From the NCBI GenBank assembly GCA_964540095.1, contig CAZILH010000009.1, positions 1 to 35,814 of the forward strand: DNA of 35,814 nt, in the 5' to 3' direction. This document shows, one piece after another, positions 7,281 through 14,546 of the stretch (position 1 is its first letter; every line of letters starts with the position of its first letter). The stretch is from CALMZN01 sp964540095 (lineage in GTDB: Bacteria; Patescibacteriota; Patescibacteriia; UBA1558; GWA2-36-10). The notes beneath the pieces are model-generated. The model had not been told where the DNA came from and did no database searches. It saw only the letters and a list, made by a program, of their open reading frames with translations. A program made the position numbers and the translations under genes.

Positions 7281-8552
7281 TTAATTTTTATTTAATATTT
7301 TCAAAAATTTATTAGCCGATTCAAAAGGACCAATAATCGCTAAATTACTTTTTTGCCAATCTATAACTTCTTTGGCCAAAATATTTATCTGGCTGACAGT
7401 AATTTTTTCCAATTCAGCCAAAGTCATTTGCCTGTCTTTGATTTTTTTATCCAACAATTCTTGAGCTGCCAAAAAATTGAGATAGCTAGTCGGGCTCTCC
7501 AGTCGCAAAATCAATCGGCCACGAATATTATCTTTGGCTTTTTGCAATTCATCCTGACTGACACCATCCCTCTTGATGCGATCCAGCTCTTCCTTGATAG
7601 CCGACAAGGCCTCATATATCTTGTCTTTGTTCAATCCGGAGTGCACGGCAAAAGAGCTAGCGTCTTCATAACCGTTTACTTCGGCCTTGATAAAATAACA
7701 CAAACCCATGCGCTCTCTAATCTGCAAAAATAACCTAGAGCTCATCGTGCCACCCAAAATATTTCCCAAAATCTGCAAAGCCATAAATCGCTTGTCAGTA
7801 CTGGGCATAGTCCGGAAACCAACAATCAACTGCACTTGCTCTAGATTACGATTGATCAGCTTAATACGCGGTTGATTTTGTACAAAGCGAGCTACTTTTT
7901 TTATTTTGTTGCGCGCCTGTCGCTTGACTACTGGAAAATACTTTTTCAGCAGGGTTTGCATCTTAGCTTCTGAAAAATTGCCAGCCACGCCAATCACGGC
8001 ATTACCATTGTAATAATTTTTTTTATAATATTGATACAAGCTTTGGCGACCAATGTTTTTGATTACTTCGCGCGGACCGGCAATTGGTTTGCCTAAGGTA
8101 GACCCTTGGAAAAGTAATTCTTCAAATATTTCCTCCACATAAAAAGAAGGATTATCTTCGTACATGTTTATTTCTTCAACTATCACTCCGCGCTCTCGAT
8201 CCATTTCTTGAGCATCAAATTTGGAGTTGTAAAGCATGTCGGAGAGCATATCCATAGCCAATGGCAAATGACTAGCATCAGCCGTGATGTAGTAGCCGGT
8301 ATGTTCTTTGCTAGTAAAAGCATTGTACTCCGCGCCAATGCCATCCAGCTCTTTGGAGATATCTATGGTGTTGGGTCTTTTTTGTGTGCCCTTAAACATC
8401 AAATGCTCCACAAAATGTGAAACACCATTATTCTGCAAATTCTCTTGGCGACTGCCAACTTTATATATTACTTCAAAAGTAATGGCTTGGGTTTCTTTTT
8501 TGGGTACCAAAAGCAAAACACTACCATCTGGTCTGACTATACGTTTAAACAT
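7281..8552 (-). CDS. M16-family zinc peptidase
   Basis: Inverzincin metallopeptidase of the pitrilysin/MPP type. The 423-residue product has the inverted zinc motif HFVEH (His46, Glu49, His50) and the downstream Glu127 in ERGVIVEEINMYEDNP at the usual 76-residue spacing. The inactive-half domain with the R/Y-type pocket follows (GGTMSSRLFLQIRERMGLCY). No signal peptide is visible, so it is probably cytoplasmic. It follows glyQS by 17 bp. Confidence 0.93.
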   Translation of the reverse strand: MFKRIVRPDGSVLLLVPKKETQAITFEVIYKVGSRQENLQNNGVSHFVEHLMFKGTQKRPNTIDISKELDGIGAEYNAFTSKEHTGYYITADASHLPLAMDMLSDMLYNSKFDAQEMDRERGVIVEEINMYEDNPSFYVEEIFEELLFQGSTLGKPIAGPREVIKNIGRQSLYQYYKKNYYNGNAVIGVAGNFSEAKMQTLLKKYFPVVKRQARNKIKKVARFVQNQPRIKLINRNLEQVQLIVGFRTMPSTDKRFMALQILGNILGGTMSSRLFLQIRERMGLCYFIKAEVNGYEDASSFAVHSGLNKDKIYEALSAIKEELDRIKRDGVSQDELQKAKDNIRGRLILRLESPTSYLNFLAAQELLDKKIKDRQMTLAELEKITVSQINILAKEVIDWQKSNLAIIGPFESANKFLKILNKN

Positions 8553-8569
8553 ATTTAAATATAAAAAAA

Positions 8570-9952
8570 CTAATTATTAAATTTTTCATTAAAATAATTA
8601 TTTAATTCTGACACGGCTACGCGATCTTGTTGCATAGTATCGCGATCGCGGACTGTCACTTTTTTGTCTTCCAAACTTTCAAAATCAATCGTCACGCAAT
8701 ACGGTGTGCCAATCTCATCCTGACGGCGATAACGCTTGCCAATGCTGGCTGTCTCGTCATATATACACACCCAATTTTTTTTGAGATCCATCAAAATATT
8801 ACGCGACAATTCTGCTAAATTTTCTTTTTTAGACAATGGTAAGACCGCTATTTTTATCGGCGCCAGATTATAGGGCAACTTCAAAACCACTTCACTTTCT
8901 TTGTTTGACTCAGTGGTAGTGCTACGGCCACCTTTGATTTCAGTATAGGCGGCGCATAAAACTGCCAAAACTGTGCGATCCACACCCAAAGATGGCTCAA
9001 TAACATGAGGCATAAATTTTTCTTTGCTAATGGGATCGGTGTAAGACAAATCCTGCCCAGAAAATTTTTGGTGTTGAGTCAGATCATAATCAGTCCTGTA
9101 GGCCAGACCATACAATTCTTTTTGACCAAAAGGAAATTTATATTCAAAATCAATAGTTCGTTTGGAATAAAAAGCCCTATCTTTGGCACCAATTTCATGC
9201 TCCACTAGATCATCCGGTGACAAGCCCAAAGACAAACACCAACTTTTCATTACTTTTTGCCATTCCGAAAAATGTTGCTCCCAAACACTTGGATTTATAA
9301 AATATTCTATTTCTAATTGCTCAAATTCACGCGTCCTAAAAATAAAATTTTCAGTAGTGATTTCATTGCGGAAAGATTTACCAATCTGGGCGATGCCAAA
9401 AGGCAATTTCAAGCGCATGGTTTCCAAAACATTTTTGAAATTAACAAAAATACCGCCAGCTGTTTCTGGTCGCAAATAAGCCGTGCTGGCACTATCCTCA
9501 AGTGGGCCCAAGAAGGTCTTGAGCATGAGATTGAATTGTCGAGCAGAAGTCAGCTCTCCACCACAATCCGGACACTTCAAGCCCTTTCGATCACGGGGCC
9601 TGGCCTTATCATATTCTGGTTGCAAACTATTATCTTCCAATAAATGATCCTCACGAAAACGCCTGTGGCATGATTTACAGTCAACTAGTGGATCAGAAAA
9701 ATTTTCCACATGACCAGAGGCCTCCCAAGCTTTGGGATTCATAATAATAGCCGAATCAAGCCCGACCATATCAGCTCTACTGGTGACAAACATTTTCCAC
9801 CAAGCTTGTTTTATGTTGTTTTTTAGCTCCACACCCAATGGACCGTAATCATAGGCCGCGCTTAAGCCACCATATATTTCTGAAGATGGATAAATAAAAC
9901 CCCGCTGTTTTGCTAGGTTGACTATCTTTTCAAAACTATTGTCTTGAGCCAT
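8570..9952 (-). CDS. glyQS: Glycine-tRNA ligase (α2 type)
   Basis: Class II aminoacyl-tRNA synthetase that charges tRNA-Gly. The 460-residue single-chain enzyme is the homodimeric form rather than the bacterial α2β2 form. It shows GGLSAAYDYGPLGVELKNNI (motif 1 region), RPETAGGIFVNFKN, AQIGKSFRNEITTENFIFR with REFEQLEIEYF (motif 2), and PSLGVDRT (motif 3), then an anticodon-binding domain from about 365. A zinc knuckle uses C92-x2-C95 and C127-x2-C130. It is the first gene of the 9952-2457 run, with a promoter at 9985-10013. Confidence 0.95.
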   Translation of the reverse strand: MAQDNSFEKIVNLAKQRGFIYPSSEIYGGLSAAYDYGPLGVELKNNIKQAWWKMFVTSRADMVGLDSAIIMNPKAWEASGHVENFSDPLVDCKSCHRRFREDHLLEDNSLQPEYDKARPRDRKGLKCPDCGGELTSARQFNLMLKTFLGPLEDSASTAYLRPETAGGIFVNFKNVLETMRLKLPFGIAQIGKSFRNEITTENFIFRTREFEQLEIEYFINPSVWEQHFSEWQKVMKSWCLSLGLSPDDLVEHEIGAKDRAFYSKRTIDFEYKFPFGQKELYGLAYRTDYDLTQHQKFSGQDLSYTDPISKEKFMPHVIEPSLGVDRTVLAVLCAAYTEIKGGRSTTTESNKESEVVLKLPYNLAPIKIAVLPLSKKENLAELSRNILMDLKKNWVCIYDETASIGKRYRRQDEIGTPYCVTIDFESLEDKKVTVRDRDTMQQDRVAVSELNNYFNEKFNN

Positions 9953-9984
9953 AAATACTGTTTTTAGTAATAAACAATAAACAA

Positions 9985-10013
9985 ATTATAACTAATTAGA
10001 GCAAAAAAAACAA
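9985..10013 (-). promoter_or_regulatory. Promoter of the glyQS operon
   Basis: On the minus strand TTGTTT (10008-10013), a 17-bp spacer and TATAAT (9985-9990). The expected start near 9978 gives a leader of about 26 nt. No convincing ribosome-binding site is visible in the leader. Confidence 0.65.
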
Positions 10014-10021
10014 GAATTGAC

Positions 10022-10057
10022 TAAAAACAAAAAAAGTGGGCTAACACTCTAGCCCAC
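10022..10057 (-). terminator. Terminator after the Clp-like gene
   Basis: On the minus strand, GTGGGCTA and TAGCCCAC form a perfect 8-bp stem with a 6-nt loop (10036-10057), followed by a run of seven T. It sits 14 bp beyond the stop codon and isolates the Clp-like gene from glyQS. Confidence 0.88.
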
Positions 10058-10071
10058 CCTTCAAAAAATAA

Positions 10072-12759
10072 TTAATAACCTTCGGCCTTGCGGACTGTAA
10101 TCTTGTCACCAGCATCATAGACGATGACATCGCGGCGACCAATTTTACCAGACAATAAAAAGTTAGCCAAAGCATTATCCACTCTTTCTTGGATTATTCT
10201 TCTTAGTGGTCTAGCACCAAACACTGGATCAAAGCCAGCCACAGCTAACTCTCTTTGAGCGGCCTCAGTACACTCAAAATAAATTCCTTTGGCTTCCAAA
10301 TTCTTTTTAACACCTTTTAGCAACAAGCCAGCGATCTGAAAAATCTCATCTTGATTCAATGGCTTGAAAACAATAACATTATCAAAACGATTGATAAATT
10401 CTGGACTAAATATTGGACGAATTTCATTTTTTATCAAATCGTCTTTAAAAGAATCAATGCTTCTACCTTTAATAATCTGATCCTGAATGTAAGATGTGCC
10501 GGCATTGGAAGTGGCTACCAAAATCAAATTGGTAAAATCAACTGTGGTACCAACCGCGTCAGTCAAGCGTCCATCGTCCATGACCTGCAAAAAAACATTC
10601 AAAACTTCTTTGTTGGCTTTTTCAATTTCATCAAGCAACAAAAGTGCAAAGGGCTTTTGTCTGACCATCTCGGTCAACAAGCCGGTAGTGCCATTTTCCG
10701 CTGAGCCAATCAAACGGGGCAAACTATTTTGCGATTGGTATTCGGACATATCCAAGCGGATCATATTCTTTTCGCTACCAAAATATTTTTCAGCCACTGT
10801 TTTGGCTAGCTCTGTTTTACCAGAACCAGTCGGACCCAAAAACAACAGATTGACAATCGGGCGTTTTTTGTCCCTCAGCTCTGCTCGGGCTCGACGCAAA
10901 GCCGCGCCCACAGCTGTCACCGCCTCATTCTGACCGATAATGCGTTCATGAATCTCCGCTTCAATATTCATCAGCTTAGTTGACTCTTGAGCTGATACTT
11001 GAGTGAGTGGTATGTTGGTCTTCTTACTGACCAAGACCGCCACATCTTCGGCTCGCACCAAGCGATCAGCTCGCCTAGTTTGACCCACCATAATACCTAC
11101 CTCATCCATCATATCAATGGCTTTTTTTGGCAAATAGCTATCGGGCATATAACGACTAGACAAATCAAATATTTTTTCAATGGCTTCGTAAGTAAAATAA
11201 ACTTTATTTTTGTGTTCCACATAGCCGACATGCGCTTCTAATATTTGAATGGTTTGATTTTTGTCTGGCTCATTGATGGTGATTTTTTTCAAAACCTGCC
11301 CGAGGTCGGTCTTTTCTATACGATCAACATAGCTTTTGTTGGTGCTGGTGGCAATGACTATAATCCCCGACTTCCTAATCTCGGCCGCCAAAACTTCTGA
11401 CAAATCAATGCCCTCGTTACCCTGACTTGATATACCAATAATATTATGGATATTATCAATAAACAAAATAATGTTGCCCGAAATGGCCACTTCATTGATG
11501 ATGGCCAACAATCTTTCTTCCAAAACTCCGCCACCAGTGGCTCCAGAAATCAATAAGGGAATAGAAACACTAACCAAGCGCTTGTCTTGAAACAACTCCG
11601 GCACTTCTTCGGCCATCATCATGTTGGCCAAGCCCTCCACAATATTGGTCTTGCCCACACCCGAGGGACCCACCAAAATGACGCTAGATTGATTGCTCTC
11701 TATGGTCTGGATAATATCGGCTGTTTCTTTATCACGGCCCACGCACAGAGTCAGGCGCCCTCGCTTGGCCTGCTCAGTCAAATCTTGAGAAAAAGCATCC
11801 AAAATTGGCGTGGCAATAGCGGTATAGGAACGATTGATACTAGTTTTTTTCAAATGCGATCGCGAACGATAAAGCTGATAATTTTCATAAATACTACGGT
11901 TGATGGTCAACCAAGCAATAACATTTTCAATCTTATTTTCATCAATATTAAAATCATAAAAAAAGTTTCTGATTGACTGTGAGGACAATACCAAACCATA
12001 AAGTAGATCCACCTCGGCTAGACGACGATCATGGCGCTTGTGCATATGTAAGTAGGCCTGAAGCAAAGTATTTTTCAACTCATCAGTAATCTCTTCATTG
12101 TTTTGAACGTTAGGACTGAGCTGTGATAAATTGTCATTGATAAGTTGCTGTAAATTTTCACTGCCCAAACCAAGACGAGCCAACACTAATTTTATATCCT
12201 TGTCGTTAAGTAAAATAAAAAGCAAGTGCCAAGCGCTGACTGGAAAAATCTTCCGTTCTTTGGCATAGAGCCAGGCCTTGTCCATCATGACTGTGGTCTC
12301 TTTGTTCAAACTATCAGCAATATTGTGCTGAACAAAAACATTTTTATCCAAAAGCAATTGCCGTTTTTTTCGTTCTAATAATACTGGTGCTGTCAGGCGG
12401 TAATAAAAATACATATCCAAAACAACCAATATCCATAGCCAAAAATTTTGCCGATCAGGTGTAAACCAAAGTTTCAACCAATTGAGTGGATCGCCTTGAA
12501 CATTTTTCCACATCAGATACAGAAAAAATACCGTCAGCAAACTAGCGCCAATCAAAGCTATATTGATGATCAAATTGATGGTCTGTTTCAGCTCCCGTAC
12601 AAAAATATGCAGATAATCAATGGGGTAGTCCCAGTATACCAAATCATTGTTAGTAAAATAAAAATAACGATGCCCCAAACAAGTCGGACACTGTTTACCA
12701 TCCACACTGCCTTGACCCTGACAGGACTCGCAATTTTTGAAAGTTATTTCTTCAGCCAT
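10072..12759 (-). CDS. Membrane-tethered Clp-like AAA+ ATPase, degenerate D1
   Basis: An 895-residue ClpB/ClpC-like protein. Order: a DnaJ-type zinc knuckle (CESCQGQG, CPTCLG; residues 10-29), two membrane helices (about 58-84 and 105-125), a Clp-N-like helical region (about 155-290), AAA+ D1 (about 330-560) and D2 (about 605-890). D1 keeps Walker A (GPSGVGKT, 364-371), but Walker B is FIDNIH, with Asn436 in place of the catalytic Glu. The D1 pore loop reads SGATGGG where KYRG is usual, and the arginine-finger RRF becomes QVL. D2 has GPTGSGKT (642-649), LLDEIEKA (Asp710, Glu711), the NRFD arginine finger and GARPLRR sensor 2, but the GYVG pore loop is missing. There is no M-domain and no VGF-type ClpP loop. 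The work is probably done at the membrane; its substrate is unknown. It overlaps its partner gene by 16 nt. Confidence 0.88.
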   Translation of the reverse strand: MAEEITFKNCESCQGQGSVDGKQCPTCLGHRYFYFTNNDLVYWDYPIDYLHIFVRELKQTINLIINIALIGASLLTVFFLYLMWKNVQGDPLNWLKLWFTPDRQNFWLWILVVLDMYFYYRLTAPVLLERKKRQLLLDKNVFVQHNIADSLNKETTVMMDKAWLYAKERKIFPVSAWHLLFILLNDKDIKLVLARLGLGSENLQQLINDNLSQLSPNVQNNEEITDELKNTLLQAYLHMHKRHDRRLAEVDLLYGLVLSSQSIRNFFYDFNIDENKIENVIAWLTINRSIYENYQLYRSRSHLKKTSINRSYTAIATPILDAFSQDLTEQAKRGRLTLCVGRDKETADIIQTIESNQSSVILVGPSGVGKTNIVEGLANMMMAEEVPELFQDKRLVSVSIPLLISGATGGGVLEERLLAIINEVAISGNIILFIDNIHNIIGISSQGNEGIDLSEVLAAEIRKSGIIVIATSTNKSYVDRIEKTDLGQVLKKITINEPDKNQTIQILEAHVGYVEHKNKVYFTYEAIEKIFDLSSRYMPDSYLPKKAIDMMDEVGIMVGQTRRADRLVRAEDVAVLVSKKTNIPLTQVSAQESTKLMNIEAEIHERIIGQNEAVTAVGAALRRARAELRDKKRPIVNLLFLGPTGSGKTELAKTVAEKYFGSEKNMIRLDMSEYQSQNSLPRLIGSAENGTTGLLTEMVRQKPFALLLLDEIEKANKEVLNVFLQVMDDGRLTDAVGTTVDFTNLILVATSNAGTSYIQDQIIKGRSIDSFKDDLIKNEIRPIFSPEFINRFDNVIVFKPLNQDEIFQIAGLLLKGVKKNLEAKGIYFECTEAAQRELAVAGFDPVFGARPLRRIIQERVDNALANFLLSGKIGRRDVIVYDAGDKITVRKAEGY

Positions 12760-13127
12760 AAGGCAGGCAAATTATAAGTAATACCCCAGACCACAGCCAC
12801 TGGCAATAAAATCCAAAACATTAAAATTAAAAAATAAAAAACTACCATCAAGAAAAATGTCAGCCCCTTGTAAACTAACAACACCAGACGCATGAAAAAA
12901 CTAATAATGCGACCCTGCTTGTCGTATTGGGCAAACATGGGCTTGAAAAGATTTTTCAAAAGCAAAGTCAAGCCAGTAAAACGATTGGCTTCTACCAAAC
13001 CATTAGCAAAATATTCTAGGGCATTGCGTAGTCCCGGACCATACCACCATATTGGAAAATACAAAACTTCCGCAATGTAATCCAAGATCAATAGCTTGCT
13101 GGCTTGTGTTAAAACATTCTTTGACAT
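12744..13127 (-). CDS. Small membrane protein, partner of the Clp-like ATPase
   Basis: A 127-residue protein I do not recognise by family name. An amphipathic or hydrophobic start (YIAEVLYFPIWWYGPGL) is followed by a charged middle (KNLFKPMFAQYDKQGR) and two C-terminal membrane helices (about 75-97 and 99-118). Its 3' end overlaps the Clp-like gene by 16 nt, so the products are likely made together and may form a membrane complex with the two-helix N-terminus of the ATPase. That is inferred from position, not shown. The gene has its own near-leaderless -10 box. Confidence 0.75.
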   Translation of the reverse strand: MSKNVLTQASKLLILDYIAEVLYFPIWWYGPGLRNALEYFANGLVEANRFTGLTLLLKNLFKPMFAQYDKQGRIISFFMRLVLLVYKGLTFFLMVVFYFLILMFWILLPVAVVWGITYNLPALWLKK

Positions 13128-13134
13128 TACTTAA

Positions 13135-13140
13135 ATTATA
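13135..13140 (-). promoter_or_regulatory. -10 box of the membrane protein/Clp-like operon
   Basis: A perfect TATAAT on the minus strand, 7 nt from the ATG at 13127, which predicts a leader of 0-1 nt. The -35 region 17-18 bp upstream is only a T-run, overlapping the upstream terminator tail. Confidence 0.55.
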
Positions 13141-13155
13141 ACATTTTTGGGCAAA

Positions 13156-13181
13156 TAAAAAAAGCTAGAGATGGCTCTAAC
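13156..13181 (-). terminator. Terminator after the pseudopilin genes
   Basis: On the minus strand GTTAGAG and CTCTAGC form a 7-bp stem (one G-U pair) with loop CCAT at 13164-13181, followed by seven T. It separates the pseudopilins from the Clp-like operon. Confidence 0.75.
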
Positions 13182-13215
13182 TTTTTTATTAAAAAATTAT
13201 AGCGTTTGACAATCA

Positions 13216-13674
13216 TCACTGCGCATAAGTATTGCAGGGCTCAACATCATAAGAACTACCTCGCCTGATAATATAATAGCCCGTCTCATTGCTAGCGCTA
13301 GTAAGTCCCGGATCAATGGGCATTGTTTGGATGACATTAATCAAAGAAGCTGAAATATCTTTTTTAACCAAGCTAGTAGCTAAGGCCGTGCAAGAGTAGG
13401 TGCCAATTACAGAGCCGCCAGCCCTAACAATGGCAAAGGGTGTGTTTTCTGTCAAATTTTTTAACTCGTCAGACATCACACCCGAATCAGTGGCCACAAC
13501 TTTAATAGCTTGCTCAATGGCCTGAGCATCATTTTTCCTTTTAGCATCATTGGTCTCGCCTATTCTCTGTTGTGGCTTGCTAGCCATAAATAAACTAGCC
13601 GCCAGAATAGCCATAACCGCTATTGTAATAATTAGCTCGACAAGTGTAAAGGCTCTTTTATTTACAAACACCAT
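13216..13674 (-). CDS. Type IV pilin-like protein (pseudopilin 1)
   Basis: A 152-residue prepilin-like protein: short basic leader MVFVNKRA, then FTLVELIITIAVMAILAAS with Glu at +5 of the mature protein, as in class III signal substrates of PilD-type peptidases. The residue before the cut is Ala8 instead of the usual Gly. After the N-terminal helix the globular part has two Cys (YSCTA, EPCNTY) that could form a disulfide, and it ends with GYYIIRRGSSYDVEPC. Start at 13674 gives a sensible leader. The gene lies 22 bp after a second pseudopilin gene. Confidence 0.88.
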   Translation of the reverse strand: MVFVNKRAFTLVELIITIAVMAILAASLFMASKPQQRIGETNDAKRKNDAQAIEQAIKVVATDSGVMSDELKNLTENTPFAIVRAGGSVIGTYSCTALATSLVKKDISASLINVIQTMPIDPGLTSASNETGYYIIRRGSSYDVEPCNTYAQ

Positions 13675-13696
13675 ATCGTTTTATTTTATGGTATTT

Positions 13697-14488
13697 CTAT
13701 TCTGGAGGATCATATTCAATAGGAGGTTCAGAGGCGGCTGGACAAGCCTTAATGCAAGAATTACAACTAGAACTACAGCCAATCGGATTATTAGTGCAAA
13801 TTACTGGATCATAAACTATGCCTTGAATATAATAATTGGTATCATAGGCACACTGAGTGCCAGCTGAATTATAATCACAAATTTCTCCAGTTTCTAAAAT
13901 TCCATTTCCACAAGAAGCCGGCTGTTCTGGTGGCACATAAGTTGGCAATGACGCCTTGGCTACCACTGTTGATGTTTTGGAAGTATCATAAGTTTCACAG
14001 GCCCCGATCACCAAAGCGGTGTTGTTGTCTGACCGAGTGACATAATAGCCCGTATCGGTAGCCGTAGATTTGGTGGGATCAACTGGCAATTCCGGCAAAT
14101 ATTTACCTAAAAAATTTGGATCATCGACCACTAGGCAATTCTTGGTCTGAGTACCGCAGGTTAGCTGAGCCGCCGCGCTACAAAGCACTACTCTCTCGCC
14201 AACTCCCAAGGTAGCTATGGCAAAATCTGACGGTAAAGCATGATTTTCTAGTTCATAGCTCTCCACAGCTCTAGCAATAGCATCTAACTCTTGCATTCTC
14301 TGAGCATCACGGGCTTGGCCAATTCTTTTTTCAGGATCTTCATTATACATGATAGTACCAGCAATGATGGCCAAAATTGCAACCGTGATTATAATTTCAA
14401 TTAAATTAAAACCCAAAAAACTTTTTCTGTGCCAAAGGCATTTTTTATTCATAGTACAATGTGGACACTTATTATTTTTTTTAAACAT
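13697..14488 (-). CDS. Pseudopilin 2 with Cys-rich leader and C-terminus
   Basis: A 263-residue prepilin-like protein. The leader of 26 residues is long and contains C8-x2-C11-x5-C17-x2-H20, a possible metal site facing the cytoplasm. It ends in Gly26, followed by FNLIEIIITVAILAIIAG with Glu at +5. The N-terminal half resembles pseudopilin 1 (IGQARDAQR, and GYYVTRSDNN at the domain end). The C-terminal ~70 residues hold CGNGILETGEICD, a motif of the Myxococcus-type Cys-rich repeat, and ten or more cysteines in total, suggesting a disulfide-rich exposed tip. It has an extended -10 promoter. Confidence 0.85.
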   Translation of the reverse strand: MFKKNNKCPHCTMNKKCLWHRKSFLGFNLIEIIITVAILAIIAGTIMYNEDPEKRIGQARDAQRMQELDAIARAVESYELENHALPSDFAIATLGVGERVVLCSAAAQLTCGTQTKNCLVVDDPNFLGKYLPELPVDPTKSTATDTGYYVTRSDNNTALVIGACETYDTSKTSTVVAKASLPTYVPPEQPASCGNGILETGEICDYNSAGTQCAYDTNYYIQGIVYDPVICTNNPIGCSSSCNSCIKACPAASEPPIEYDPPE

Positions 14489-14509
14489 ATGTTTTGTTTA
14501 ATTAATAAT

Positions 14510-14518
14510 ATTATACCA
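14510..14518 (-). promoter_or_regulatory. Extended -10 promoter of the pseudopilin pair
   Basis: The minus strand reads TGGTATAAT, a perfect TATAAT with the TGn extension. The expected start is near 14503, about 14 nt before the ATG at 14488. The -35 is poor, which the extended -10 can offset. Confidence 0.6.
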
Positions 14519-14535
14519 AAAAACACATTTTTTGG
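14516..14535. repeat. Inverted repeat next to the pilin promoter
   Basis: A perfect 8-bp inverted repeat, CCAAAAAA and TTTTTTGG around CACA, lies between the tgt stop and the pilin -10 box. It shares its CCA/TGG with the extended -10. It could be a weak tgt terminator or a protein-binding site for the pilin promoter. Confidence 0.4.
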
Positions 14536-14546
14536 CTAGAGAGTTT

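Noticed and set aside
8415..8424. TGTGAAACA, resembling half of a parS site
   Set aside because: Only half of the 16-bp palindrome is present and it lies inside the M16 peptidase coding sequence.
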